Shown: positions 34,122 to 43,087, numbered from the stretch's first letter. The stretch is DNA of 64,000 bases from Paenibacillus helianthi (GCF_001909055.1 NZ_LVWI01000114.1:1-64000); one strand, 5' to 3'. Numbers and translations are program-made. Notes: generated from the letters alone by a model not told the origin.

Positions 34122-34808
34122 ATGGAGGTGGCAATCATATCACCAACAGAAGGCAAACGAAGTTCGAAAATTTACGATGCCGCCCGGACCAGGGGGATCA
34201 TCCTTGATGCTGCCGAGAAGATATTTGCCGAGCTAGGCTATTCGGCGGCACGGATAGATGTGATTGCGAAGGAGTCAAGATATAATAAGAGCCTGATCTA
34301 TCAGTACTTTGGTGACAAGTTGGGCCTTTATACAGAAGTGGTCAAACGCGCGGACCAGATTGGCGAACAGATTACAGGCTCGTTCATCGCCGGATTATTG
34401 AAGAACGAACAGCTTGTAACGGATCCCGCGGCCTTTCGGGAGTTCCTGGAAGTCATGACCCGGGAAACGGTATCCTTCCTCCTGGAGCATCGGAGCTACC
34501 TGAGAATTCTATTCTGGGAAGCGGCTGAAGATTGGAAGACCTGGAATCAAATTACCTATCGCCCGGATGATGCGACTCAAATGCATGATTTGGCCTTAGC
34601 TGCCCAGAAGAACGGAATCCTCCGTCAGGATTTGGATCCGGCGCTTTTTCCCATTCTGATTATGAATGTGACTACAGCTACTCTCCAGTCGTCTTCACGG
34701 TTTGAACAGCTGCTCGGTAAGCTCGATTCCCCGCAGATGAGAGAGCAGACCACCCAGCAGATTGCGAAGTTTATCATCCATGGCGTGATGGAGCCGTCTT
34801 TGCTGTAA
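34122..34808 (+). CDS. TetR/AcrR-family repressor
   Basis: About 228 residues. The N-terminal helix-turn-helix reads IILDAAEKIFAELGYSAARIDVIAKES, then YNKSLIYQYFGDKLGLY; the C-terminal ligand-binding domain is variable, as usual. It sits directly before an ABC exporter and an MFS pump and probably represses them. The ATG at 34122 overlaps its own GGAGGTGG sequence, so the real start may be a rare ATC/ATA codon a few bases on or a start on a leaderless transcript; the true N-terminus is uncertain by about 5 residues. Confidence 0.85.
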   Translation: MEVAIISPTEGKRSSKIYDAARTRGIILDAAEKIFAELGYSAARIDVIAKESRYNKSLIYQYFGDKLGLYTEVVKRADQIGEQITGSFIAGLLKNEQLVTDPAAFREFLEVMTRETVSFLLEHRSYLRILFWEAAEDWKTWNQITYRPDDATQMHDLALAAQKNGILRQDLDPALFPILIMNVTTATLQSSSRFEQLLGKLDSPQMREQTTQQIAKFIIHGVMEPSLL

Positions 34809-34839
34809 GAGGCGGCTGTTTTTTTGGACAAAATATAAA

Positions 34840-34850
34840 CAACTAGTTAG
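34840..34850 (+). promoter_or_regulatory. TetR operator, site 2 (before ABC exporter)
   Basis: CAACTAGTTAG, one mismatch from the palindrome at 34104-34115, followed by the same TTTTAAA-type AT run. It lies between tetR and the ATP-binding gene. Confidence 0.55.
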
Positions 34851-34878
34851 TTTTAAATTGAAGGCAGGAGTGAGGATA

Positions 34879-35805
34879 ATGGCCGCAATGATTCAGACAA
34901 AAGAGTTAACCAAGCATTTCGGGAGCAACCATGCTGTGAATGGGCTATCGCTGGAGGTAGACCAAGGCGAAATTTACGGATTTCTCGGACTCAATGGAGC
35001 GGGCAAAACGACAACCATCCGTATGCTGCTGGGCATGATCCGGCCCGATTCCGGTTCCGCCTATGTGTTCGGACAGCGGGTGGATGCGGGCAGCCACAAA
35101 TTATGGGCCAGTGTGGGCTACATGGTGGAAACACCGTACTCCTATCCTGAACTTACCGTACGCGAGAATCTGGAGATTATCCGCAGGCTGCGGGGCATCT
35201 CTGACCGCAAGGCGATTGATGCCATTATCGACAAGCTTCAGCTTACCGCTTACCGGGACCGCAAAGCCGGAACGCTCTCTCTCGGCAACGGGCAGCGGCT
35301 CGGTCTGGCCAAGGCCATGCTGCATGATCCGCAGGTGCTGATTCTGGATGAGCCGACAAACGGGCTGGATCCGGCCGGGATTGTTGAGGTACGTGAACTG
35401 CTCCGCGACCTGGCACTTAACCACGGTGTAACGATCTTTATCTCGAGCCATATTCTCGGCGAGGTCTCCAGGCTGACAACGAGGATCGGAATCGTTCATC
35501 AGGGCCGGCTGCTGCAGGAGACGGATGTTAAGGAGCTGCAGCATGTACTCCGCAAACGTCTGCTTGTGCAGACCCGCGACTCCGAAGCGGGCCGGAAGAG
35601 GCTGCTCCAGGCCGGCTATGATGTCAAGCTGACCGAAGCTGGCACGCTAATGATTATCGACAAGCGCGCCATAGCACACCCAGACCAGATCTCCAAGTTG
35701 CTTGCGTACGCGGATATGCCGCCTACGCTGATTCAGGTGGAGGAAGAGGATTTAGAGGCTTATTTTCTTAGAATGATCGAGGCTGAGGGAGGAATGAAAG
35801 GATGA
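34879..35805 (+). CDS. ABC exporter ATP-binding protein (BcrA/CcmA-like)
   Basis: About 308 residues: Walker A GLNGAGKTT, signature in SLGNGQRLGLAKAML (the LSGGQ equivalent, degenerate as in BcrA-like exporters), Walker B VLILDEPTNGLD, and H-loop SSHILGE. The C-terminal ~90 residues are the extension found in drug-export ATPases. The start at 34879 follows GGAG by 8 bases; the TTG at 34858 does not. It overlaps the permease by 4 bases (ATGA). Confidence 0.88.
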   Translation: MAAMIQTKELTKHFGSNHAVNGLSLEVDQGEIYGFLGLNGAGKTTTIRMLLGMIRPDSGSAYVFGQRVDAGSHKLWASVGYMVETPYSYPELTVRENLEIIRRLRGISDRKAIDAIIDKLQLTAYRDRKAGTLSLGNGQRLGLAKAMLHDPQVLILDEPTNGLDPAGIVEVRELLRDLALNHGVTIFISSHILGEVSRLTTRIGIVHQGRLLQETDVKELQHVLRKRLLVQTRDSEAGRKRLLQAGYDVKLTEAGTLMIIDKRAIAHPDQISKLLAYADMPPTLIQVEEEDLEAYFLRMIEAEGGMKG

Positions 35806-36551
35806 ATCAATGGCTATCGGCCTTGTGGGTGGAAATTTTGAAGCTTCGCCGCTCCAGGCTGTTTTGGATTTCACTCACCGCCAGCATACTGCTGCCAGTG
35901 ATGATTGGGCTGGTTTTCTCCGGGTGGCTTGGCTCCCAGGACGCCTTTGAGGGAGAAATCAATATGCAGGGATTCATGAAGGAGCTTGGCATTGTGATAT
36001 CCATGGGGGGCCTCATCGGATTCGGATTTGTATTCAGCTGGATGTTCGGACGGGAGTATACCGACCGTACGGTCAAGGATTTGCTGGCATTGCCGTTGTC
36101 CCGGTACGGAGTAGCCGCAGCCAAATTGATCGTTGCTGCTGCACTGTGTGCAGTCCTGGCAGTGCTTATGTTCATTGCCGGCTGCGTAACCGCATGGTTT
36201 GTCCATTTAGACGGCTGGAGCCTTGGAGCCATCGCTCATGGCTTCAGAGCATACGCACTGCTCAGTCTTATGATTATCTGCCTGAGCATTCCGGTAGCCT
36301 GGATGGCCAGTGCAGGGCGCGGATATCTGTCTCCCTTAGGTTTTGTTCTGCTTACGATTGTGATTGCCCAGTTTGGCGGGGGCTTGGGGATTGCGGAATA
36401 TATTCCGTGGGCAATTCCCGGCTTACTCAGCGGCGCTTCGGGAGATGAGAGTTCACATTTAGGGCTTCTAAGCTGCCTGCTTCCTTATCTCACCGGCGGC
36501 ATTGGCATAGCGGGTACGCTCGCCTGGTGGCGGTATGCCGATCAAACGTAA
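35802..36551 (+). CDS. ABC-2 type permease subunit
   Basis: 249 residues with about six membrane segments, the first near 20-40, and a YTDRTVKDLLALPLSR cytosolic loop typical of ABC-2 permeases that pair with BcrA-like ATPases. With the preceding gene it forms an exporter, probably for a lipophilic antibiotic or peptide. It is translationally coupled to the ATPase. Confidence 0.85.
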   Translation: MNQWLSALWVEILKLRRSRLFWISLTASILLPVMIGLVFSGWLGSQDAFEGEINMQGFMKELGIVISMGGLIGFGFVFSWMFGREYTDRTVKDLLALPLSRYGVAAAKLIVAAALCAVLAVLMFIAGCVTAWFVHLDGWSLGAIAHGFRAYALLSLMIICLSIPVAWMASAGRGYLSPLGFVLLTIVIAQFGGGLGIAEYIPWAIPGLLSGASGDESSHLGLLSCLLPYLTGGIGIAGTLAWWRYADQT

Positions 36552-36593
36552 GGCAGGCGGATTTTAATAATTTTTTTAATGGAGGGGAAGAGC

Positions 36594-38012
36594 ATGGAGA
36601 AGATACCAAAGGGAACTATTCTAATCATGGCTATTCTAATCATCGGGGCAATGGTGGGGCTGCTGAATCAATCCGCGCTTAATACAGCACTCCCGAATAT
36701 TATGGGGGATTTCCAGCTATCCACAAGCACAGCGCAATGGCTTACGACAGCTTTCGCACTGGTTACAGGCATTGTGGTTCCGATTACAGCGTTTCTTATT
36801 CAGAGATTTACAACCAAACAAGTCTTTGTCTTCGCCATGGGCCTGCTTACTGCGGGAACGCTCCTGTGTGCGGTCTCGCCGAACTTCGGTCTGCTGCTTA
36901 CCGGAAGAATAGTGCAGGCGGTCGGGGTGGGGATCATGCTCCCTTTGGTGCAGACGTTGGCCTTCATCCTGATCCCGGTCGGTAAAAGGGGGTTCACGAT
37001 GGGAATGATCGGGCTTGCGATTAATTTCGCTCCGGCCATCGGACCCGTGTTGAACGGCTGGCTTGTACAGGACCATTCCTGGCGCTTGTTGTTCTATATT
37101 CTGTTTCCTTTCGCTTTGTTGATTACCATCGCCGGCTTATGGTTGATTAAGAACGTTACCCGGCAAGTGAAGAGCAAAATCGATGCATTATCCATGGCGC
37201 TGTCATCTCTTGGGTTCGGCGGCGTATTATATGGATTCAGCGTCTCCGGCAGTAAGGGGTGGGGGAGCACAGAAGTGCTGATTTCCCTGGGAATCGGATG
37301 CATCGCGCTTGGCCTGTTCGTATGGCGGCAGTTGACCATGGATAATCCTTTGCTGGAATTAAGAGTATTCACAAGCCCCTCTTTCACCTTGGCTACAGCA
37401 ATCAGTATGATCCTTATGATTATCATGCTGAGTGCCCAGCTTCTGCTGCCGATCTATATGCAGACGATGCTTGGGTATTCCGCGCTCAAATCTGGTCTGA
37501 TGCTGCTGCCCGGTGCAATTCTTATGGGAGTGATGTCACCTGTAGCGGGGAAGCTATTCGATAAAATGGGCGCCCGGATGCTGGTCATCATAGGGCTTAG
37601 TTTAACAGTAGTCTCCGCCCTGCTGTTCTCTAATTTAACGGAGCACACCTCATATGCTTTTTTGATGATCGGCTATTCCTTGCGTATGATCGGAGTCAGC
37701 CTGACCCTGCTTCCTGTTGTAACCAGCGGTATGAATTCACTGGCGCCTGATCTGATCCGGCATGGGATTCCTGTTAACACCACTCTGCGGACAGTAGCCG
37801 GTTCTATCGGAACAGCGCTGCTTGTGACTATAATGACCTATAGCGGTGGCGGACTGGGCCAGACGAGTGATGTACACAGCTTAATACACGGGATGAATGT
37901 GGCTTCAATGGTAACCGCCGGTAGTGCCGTGCTTGCGCTGATCCTGGCCTTCTTTATCAAACGCAAGGAAGCTCCGGTTGAGCGTCCGGCGAAGGGTGTT
38001 CCCGTAAAATAA
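36594..38012 (+). CDS. Multidrug MFS transporter, DHA2 (14-TM) family
   Basis: About 472 residues with 14 predicted membrane segments. N-terminal signatures are LNQSALNTALPNIMGDF and WLTTAFALVTGIVVP; the antiporter motif C-like GLAINFAPAIGPVLNGWL follows. The DHA2 family exports drugs in exchange for protons. The start has GGAGGGG about 7 bases upstream; an in-frame ATG at 36579 overlaps that site. It follows the ABC exporter by 43 bp and is likely in the same TetR-controlled operon. Confidence 0.88.
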   Translation: MEKIPKGTILIMAILIIGAMVGLLNQSALNTALPNIMGDFQLSTSTAQWLTTAFALVTGIVVPITAFLIQRFTTKQVFVFAMGLLTAGTLLCAVSPNFGLLLTGRIVQAVGVGIMLPLVQTLAFILIPVGKRGFTMGMIGLAINFAPAIGPVLNGWLVQDHSWRLLFYILFPFALLITIAGLWLIKNVTRQVKSKIDALSMALSSLGFGGVLYGFSVSGSKGWGSTEVLISLGIGCIALGLFVWRQLTMDNPLLELRVFTSPSFTLATAISMILMIIMLSAQLLLPIYMQTMLGYSALKSGLMLLPGAILMGVMSPVAGKLFDKMGARMLVIIGLSLTVVSALLFSNLTEHTSYAFLMIGYSLRMIGVSLTLLPVVTSGMNSLAPDLIRHGIPVNTTLRTVAGSIGTALLVTIMTYSGGGLGQTSDVHSLIHGMNVASMVTAGSAVLALILAFFIKRKEAPVERPAKGVPVK

Positions 38013-38036
38013 TTGTTGGTTCTATGCGGAACCGCC

Positions 38037-38465
38037 TCAATAAAATACCTTCTGCTGCAAGAGATCGAGCGCCCGCTCGATCTCTTTGCGTTCCTCGTCC
38101 GTAACGCTTCCCATCCGTTCTGCGAACTGGATAGCGATATGCTGAAAGGCTTCATTCATCATCGCTTCTCCGGCAGCGGAGAGGGTAATGCCCTGCTTGC
38201 GGCGGTCGGCCGGGTCGGTGATTTTGTCGCACAGCTGCTTCTCGCCAAGCTTCTTCAGCTCACGGCTCGTGTTCGGCATCGACATATGCATGCAATCGCT
38301 AATTTCGCTAAGGGTTACCGGCTGGCTGACAGCAATATATTCAAGGATTTTATATTGTAAGGGGGTCAGAGACTCCGATTTCACATCTTTGCTTATTTCA
38401 CTGGTTATTTGGTGGACGGAAGTTGTAAATGCTACGAATTTCTGAAATAGACTGTTGTTGTCCAT
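38037..38465 (-). CDS. MarR-family repressor
   Basis: About 142 residues with the winged helix MarR core: LTPLQYKILEYIAVSQPVTL, SDCMHMSMPNTSRELKKLGEKQL and the wing DPADRRKQGITLS. It is divergent from the quinone reductase gene; twin palindromes in the interval are its likely operators. GAGG lies 8 bases before the ATG at 38465; longer in-frame starts run through the operator. Confidence 0.85.
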   Translation of the reverse strand: MDNNSLFQKFVAFTTSVHQITSEISKDVKSESLTPLQYKILEYIAVSQPVTLSEISDCMHMSMPNTSRELKKLGEKQLCDKITDPADRRKQGITLSAAGEAMMNEAFQHIAIQFAERMGSVTDEERKEIERALDLLQQKVFY

Positions 38466-38513
38466 GGAGATCACCTCTACATGAACCTTAGCAAAAACAT
38501 TATCAAAAAACAA

Positions 38514-38567
38514 TTATCATTTGACAACCATGCATACAGATGCTACGATTTACTTATCAAATGATAA
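38514..38567. promoter_or_regulatory. Twin MarR operators between divergent genes
   Basis: TTATCATTTGACAA (38514-38527) and TTATCAAATGATAA (38554-38567) fit TTRTCA-WW-TGAYAA and lie 40 bp centre to centre, about four helical turns on the same DNA face. Each resembles known MarR/DUF24 half-site palindromes. Confidence 0.7.
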
Positions 38568-38583
38568 TTAAAGAGGTGGCAGA

Positions 38584-39168
38584 ATGAACACATTGGTAAT
38601 CTATACACATCCGAATCATCAGAGTCTAAACTATGCGTTTCTACAGGAGGTACTCCGGGGAAGCCGGGAGAATGCACAGGTGGCAGAGATTCAGGTGCTT
38701 GATTTGTATGAAGAGGGGTTTGATCCTGTACTGGTCTTTGGTGAACATAAGCGCAGGAGGGATATGCACACGGACCCCGCTCTGGCTAAATACAGGGAGC
38801 AGCTGCTGTGGGCGGATCAAATCGTGTTCGTCTATCCGATCTGGTGGGGCCGGCCTCCAGCCATGCTGCTGGGCTATATTGATAAGATGTTCGCTTCAGG
38901 GTTCGCCTATCAGGATAAGGGAGGACTGGTACCGGAGGGCCTGCTGAAGGGGAAGTCGGCAGTGTGCATCTCCACGATGCAGGGGCCGACCCATTACCCG
39001 CTGTTGTGGCTACATAACGCGCACAAGGTGTTAATGCGCAAGGCATTGTTAAATTACGTAGGCATCCGCAGGGTGAAGTTCTTTGAGTTCGGAAACATGG
39101 AGAGTAAGCGGGGCAAGCATGCCCGCAAGCTGGAACGGATCTACCAGTTTTTCAAGACAGCCCGTTAG
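38584..39168 (+). CDS. NAD(P)H quinone reductase, flavodoxin-like fold
   Basis: 194 residues of the NQO1/MdaB-like family: YTHPNHQSLNYAF (FMN phosphate binding), QIVFVYPIWWGRPPAMLLGYIDKMFASGFAY (the conserved WWG/P segment) and ISTMQGPTHYP. These enzymes reduce quinones with two electrons, limiting radical formation. It is controlled in all likelihood by the divergent MarR. Confidence 0.85.
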   Translation: MNTLVIYTHPNHQSLNYAFLQEVLRGSRENAQVAEIQVLDLYEEGFDPVLVFGEHKRRRDMHTDPALAKYREQLLWADQIVFVYPIWWGRPPAMLLGYIDKMFASGFAYQDKGGLVPEGLLKGKSAVCISTMQGPTHYPLLWLHNAHKVLMRKALLNYVGIRRVKFFEFGNMESKRGKHARKLERIYQFFKTAR

Positions 39169-39176
39169 AAAAAATT

Positions 39177-39224
39177 GAAGCAGAAACGGATACCTTCCTG
39201 TATGAGGGTATCCGTTTCTGCTTC
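39177..39224. terminator. Terminator between convergent genes
   Basis: An 18-bp perfect stem (GAAGCAGAAACGGATACC) closed by a 12-nt loop, with a T-run on the minus-strand side (nudC). Confidence 0.85.
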
Positions 39225-39233
39225 TGTATAGTC

Positions 39234-40076
39234 TCAGGAATGGTTCTCGACCACCCAGTCAATCAGTTTGCGGGCAATGCTGATAGGGGGCGGAATGACG
39301 GGCAGCTGATCAAGTGAGAACCAGTCGGCGTGATCCAGCTCTTCGCCGTCCACCGATATGTCTCCACTCTCATAATCGGCCAGAAAGCCAACCATCAGAG
39401 AATGGGGAAAAGGCCACTGCTGGCTGGCGAAGTAGCGGATGTTCTTGACCTTGATACCGACCTCCTCCATGGTCTCGCGCTGTACACAATCCTCCAGCGT
39501 CTCGCCGGGCTCGACGAATCCGGCAATCAGCCCGTACATATTGTTCACAAAATGAGGTGAGTGTGCGAGCAGAATCCGGTTGTCCTTAAGAATCGCGGTA
39601 ATGACCGCTGGGGCAATCCGGGGATAGCTGACCAGTCCGCAGGCCGGACAGCTGCGGGAATGCTCGGCCTGCGACAGCTCGGTAGCAGTGCCGCATTTGC
39701 CACAGAACTGGTGGGTTTCATCCCAGGCCAGCATTTGAATGCCCTTGCCTGCGAGATGGAACAGATCCTCATCCAGCGGCTCATACAGGGAACGCAGCGG
39801 ACGGAAGGCCATGCCTTCGGGTTCAAGTGACTCTGCCGGGACCTCTGCGGTAAAGCAGGGGAGATCTTCCCAGGTTCCGAGATACAGGGTCCTTACAGGA
39901 GCCATGGACAGCTGTTCAAGGGATGGAACAAGCGGAATGCCAGTGCCCTCTTCCGTTTCGGTAACCAGCAGCTTGCCGGAATGGAAGATCAGCCAGTAGG
40001 CAGAACCGCTGAACTCAGGCGGGGGAGTGACGGCAGGAATATAGCGCTGATAAATGCTTGCTCTTGGTTTTGACAT
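39234..40076 (-). CDS. nudC: NADH pyrophosphatase / NAD-cap hydrolase
   Basis: About 280 residues. A zinc ribbon (CGKC...CPAC) precedes the Nudix box GFVEPGETLEDCVQRETMEE and the NudC-specific SQQWPFPHS motif (family SQPWPFPxS). NudC hydrolyses NADH and removes NAD caps from RNA. The chosen start, MSKPRASIYQRY, has AAGG about 10 bases upstream; a longer frame reaching 40148 lacks support. Confidence 0.88.
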   Translation of the reverse strand: MSKPRASIYQRYIPAVTPPPEFSGSAYWLIFHSGKLLVTETEEGTGIPLVPSLEQLSMAPVRTLYLGTWEDLPCFTAEVPAESLEPEGMAFRPLRSLYEPLDEDLFHLAGKGIQMLAWDETHQFCGKCGTATELSQAEHSRSCPACGLVSYPRIAPAVITAILKDNRILLAHSPHFVNNMYGLIAGFVEPGETLEDCVQRETMEEVGIKVKNIRYFASQQWPFPHSLMVGFLADYESGDISVDGEELDHADWFSLDQLPVIPPPISIARKLIDWVVENHS

Positions 40077-40228
40077 GGCGCAGAACCTTTCTGATAACAG
40101 ATCATTTCTATTTCCATTAAGAATAGCAAAAACCGGCAATGCTAACAAATATCCGGGCGTGCTCCGCTCCGCAGGACATCAAGTTGAAGCAGAACAGGGA
40201 AGCGGCACTGAGCGGGCCGTTTTTTTGT

Positions 40229-40264
40229 TTGACATTTTCTCAACATGTAACTATATTAGTTACA
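40229..40264 (+). promoter_or_regulatory. Promoter and operator of the SDR gene
   Basis: TTGACA (40229-40234), 17 bp, TATATT (40252-40257): a near-consensus sigma-A promoter. The palindrome TGTAACTA-TAT-TAGTTACA (40246-40264) covers the -10 box, the position for a repressor such as an HxlR/DUF24 quinone sensor. Confidence 0.75.
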
Positions 40265-40341
40265 GGAAGATAAATCTGCTGCACTGCATCGGCATGCAGC
40301 AGGCTCTACGATACAACTCAATTACTTAGGAGGAATAGACA

Positions 40342-41205
40342 ATGAAGATTGCATTAACAGGAGCAACAGGACATTTCGGTTCCATCGTGGCAGAAACTTT
40401 ACTGAAGTCGGTAGCAGCAGGAAACCTGGTGGTCAGCGTCAGAAACCCGGAGAAAGCAGAACATCTCCGCGCGCTTGGAGTAGATGTGCGGCATGGTGAT
40501 TTTGACCAGCCTGAGACTCTGGACAAGGCCTTTGCCGGTGTGGACCGGCTGCTGATTGTATCCGCGGATGGCGACAACGACACACGGATTCGCCAGCACA
40601 AGGCTGCCGTTGATGCCGCTGTACGTGCGGGTGTCGGCTTCATCGTCTACACCAGTGTCGGCCATGCAGACAGCAGCACGCTGTTCCTGGCACCTGTACA
40701 CAAAGCTACGGAACAATTCATCCGTGAATCGGGGATTGCATACTCCTTCCTGCGGAATAACTGGTATCTGGAGAATGAGATTGGCACGATCCAGGCGGTT
40801 CAAGCCGGAGCACCATGGCTGACCTCTGCTGGTGAAGGCAAGGTGGGCTGGGCTACGCGCCGCGACTATGCAGAAGCAGCAGCTGCTGTACTGGCAGGCG
40901 AAGGCCATGCGAATACTGTATACGAATTGTCAGGCCAGCCTGCAACCCAGGCCGAACTGGCAGCCGTTGTGGGCGGGGTACTGGGCAAGGAAGTTCAAGT
41001 ACAGCAGGTGGATGATGCCACTTATGCCGACATTATGGCAAAAGCCGGAGTGCCGGAGGGTGCACTTCCGATTGTAGTCGGCATTCAACGTGCGATCCGC
41101 GAAGGCGCACTCGATATTGCCAGCAGCGATTTCGTGAAGCTGCTGGAGCGCCCGCTTACACCCCTAAATGTTGGTGTAAGTGATTTGCTCGGCGTTAAGG
41201 CTTAA
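40342..41205 (+). CDS. NmrA-like SDR / QorB-type NAD(P)H:quinone oxidoreductase
   Basis: 287 residues of atypical short-chain dehydrogenase: TGATGHFGSIVAE binds the dinucleotide, VSVRNPEKAEHL sets cofactor choice, and IVYTSVGHAD and YSFLRNNWYLEN are typical of QorB/NmrA proteins. QorB reduces quinones with NADPH. RBS AGGAGG. The palindrome over its promoter fits control by a redox-sensing repressor. Confidence 0.85.
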   Translation: MKIALTGATGHFGSIVAETLLKSVAAGNLVVSVRNPEKAEHLRALGVDVRHGDFDQPETLDKAFAGVDRLLIVSADGDNDTRIRQHKAAVDAAVRAGVGFIVYTSVGHADSSTLFLAPVHKATEQFIRESGIAYSFLRNNWYLENEIGTIQAVQAGAPWLTSAGEGKVGWATRRDYAEAAAAVLAGEGHANTVYELSGQPATQAELAAVVGGVLGKEVQVQQVDDATYADIMAKAGVPEGALPIVVGIQRAIREGALDIASSDFVKLLERPLTPLNVGVSDLLGVKA

Positions 41206-41276
41206 GACAGAGTCCGGCGGCCTTACTCCGCCGGAAGCCGAGCCGGGTAAGTATACAAGGCTCGTCCTGTCATGAG

Positions 41277-41325
41277 AAAGAGGCTTCCGCTTACGGTCGA
41301 TGGACCGTAAGCAGAAGCCTCTTTT
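41277..41325. terminator. Bidirectional terminator
   Basis: AAAGAGGCTTCcGCTTACGGTC pairs with its complement around GATG; A- and T-runs flank both sides, between convergent genes. Confidence 0.85.
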
Positions 41326-41348
41326 GGTGCGAAATTCCTGACAGCGGT

Positions 41349-42446
41349 CTAGCCCGGTGAATCATTGAAATGCCCCTCGACCAACTCCCGGACCGCTTCA
41401 GCCAGAGCTGCACGATCCGGGGTTTCCAGCCATTCCTGAGGAATAATAGAATAGTTTCCGGAGCTGCCCGCCAGATAGCTGTAGATAATCTGGGCTTCGT
41501 CCAGCTTATGCCGGCTGATTGCATCCGGCTTCCCGCCCGCCGGCTTACTGAAGCTGCTGCTGATGGCGGACTGGATGAACTTTTGTAGTGATTCTATACT
41601 CATCTGTCCTGTATTCAGCCTGGCCCGGTCAAGAATCTCGCTACCCCGGATCAGGATCAGCTTGAGCTCCTGTTCATGCATGGGTTCAAGCACTACAATA
41701 TTCTTGTTCTGTCCGGTAAATCCGATAACCTTCTCTTTCTGGAGCAGCGAGCTGACCGCTGTACAATAATCGCGGTATTTGGCGGCGGTCTCGAACTCGA
41801 AATTCCCGGCTGCCTGATTCATCCGCCGCTGCATGTCCTCCAGAATTCGCTGGTCGTTCCCGTTCAGCAGTCCGACCACACTGTGCATGATTTCCTCGTA
41901 CCGCGCCAGTGCCTCCCCGCCCCCGCACATGCCGATGCATAACCCAAGCGAGTGATTAAGGCAGAGTGTGTTTTTGGCGTGGGGTGCGCTGCAGAGGATC
42001 TTCTGACTTTCCTTGATCCCCTGTATTGCCCGTTCGACGGTGCTTCTGCTGGTATAAGGGCCGAAATACAGGCTGTCCCCGTATTCTGCAGGATCATAGG
42101 TCACCGCCAGCTGCCGGTAGGCTGTATCCGTGCGAATGGCAATATAGCTGTAGGCGAGCGGGTTTTTCATCTTTTTATTGTACATGGGCTTAATTTCTTT
42201 AATCAGCTGGCACTCCAGCATGAAGGCTTCAAATTCCGTATCGGTCAGCTTGTAATCGAGATCCCGGATGTTCCGGACCAGTTGTTTCACTTTCGGAGAA
42301 TGGCCCTTGGCATTGTAAAAGTAGGATTGGACCCGTTTCTTCAGCTGCTTGGCTTTGCCGACATAGATGATATGGCCCAGACTGTCCTTCATCAGGTAGA
42401 CCCCTGGAGATAAAGGGAGGCTTGCTACTTTCTCCGCCAGATTCAT
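41349..42446 (-). CDS. UvrC-like GIY-YIG nuclease lacking the C-terminal half
   Basis: About 365 residues. The N-terminus has the UvrC GIY-YIG domain (SPGVYLMKDSLGHIIYVGKAKQ, residues 12-35; RVQSYF; the Glu in LECQLIKEIKPMYN), then the UvrC-type YYFGPYTSRSTVERAIQ segment, the cysteine-bearing region, and a UVR motif (QAAGNFEFETAAKYRD). UvrC itself is about 600 residues with an RNase H-like 5' nuclease and HhH; both are absent and the protein ends naturally. It may act like the single-incision Cho nuclease. The start at 42446 has GGAGG 7 bases upstream. Confidence 0.85.
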   Translation of the reverse strand: MNLAEKVASLPLSPGVYLMKDSLGHIIYVGKAKQLKKRVQSYFYNAKGHSPKVKQLVRNIRDLDYKLTDTEFEAFMLECQLIKEIKPMYNKKMKNPLAYSYIAIRTDTAYRQLAVTYDPAEYGDSLYFGPYTSRSTVERAIQGIKESQKILCSAPHAKNTLCLNHSLGLCIGMCGGGEALARYEEIMHSVVGLLNGNDQRILEDMQRRMNQAAGNFEFETAAKYRDYCTAVSSLLQKEKVIGFTGQNKNIVVLEPMHEQELKLILIRGSEILDRARLNTGQMSIESLQKFIQSAISSSFSKPAGGKPDAISRHKLDEAQIIYSYLAGSSGNYSIIPQEWLETPDRAALAEAVRELVEGHFNDSPG

Positions 42447-42581
42447 GAGGTTCCCTCCCCGATCATATGTACTAGTATCCTTTAGTATAAACGATCCTTG
42501 TGTACGGAGCGACTGGAAAAGCGCCGGATCTCCCACTACAATGATGATATACAGAGCTTGGCTCTCTGACAGGAGGTAATC

Positions 42582-43034
42582 ATGATGAAATTTCAGGCTA
42601 TTGTTCAACTGAGCGGGAAAACAGCGACAGGCATTCCGGTTCCCGAAGAGGTGGTGGCGGGACTCGGGACCAGTAAGAAGCCTGCCGTTAAGGTGAAGAT
42701 TGGAGAATACACATACGCCAGCACGATTGCCGTGATGGGCGGCCAGTTTTTAATTCCGCTGAGTGCAGAACACCGTCAAGGCGCGGGAGTTAGCAGCGGA
42801 GATGAAATTGAAGTGGAGCTGGTGCTGGATACAGAGCCGCGTGAGCTTACGGTGCCGGCCGATTTCCGTGATGCGATAGACTGTGAGCCGGCGGCAAAAC
42901 TCTTTTTTGACGGATTATCCTACAGCAACAGGCGGAGACTGGTCCTCTCCGTTGAGAGTGCCAAAACCGCAGAGACCCGCCAGCGGCGTATAGAGAAAGC
43001 CGTTGGTCTGCTGAATGAGGGACGGGTACAGTAG
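42582..43034 (+). CDS. DUF1905 and YdeI-domain protein
   Basis: 150 residues: a DUF1905 beta-barrel (1-95; GIPVPEEVVAGLGTSKKPAVKV, YASTIAVMGGQFLIPLS) followed by a bacteriocin-protection YdeI/OmpD-associated C-terminal tail (SYSNRRRLVLSVESAKTAETRQRR). The function is unknown. AGGAGG lies 5 bases upstream of the ATG. Confidence 0.8.
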   Translation: MMKFQAIVQLSGKTATGIPVPEEVVAGLGTSKKPAVKVKIGEYTYASTIAVMGGQFLIPLSAEHRQGAGVSSGDEIEVELVLDTEPRELTVPADFRDAIDCEPAAKLFFDGLSYSNRRRLVLSVESAKTAETRQRRIEKAVGLLNEGRVQ

Positions 43035-43087
43035 CGGACACGCTGACTGCATGAATGCGGGCTGAACCATTGATGTGACAAAAACCA

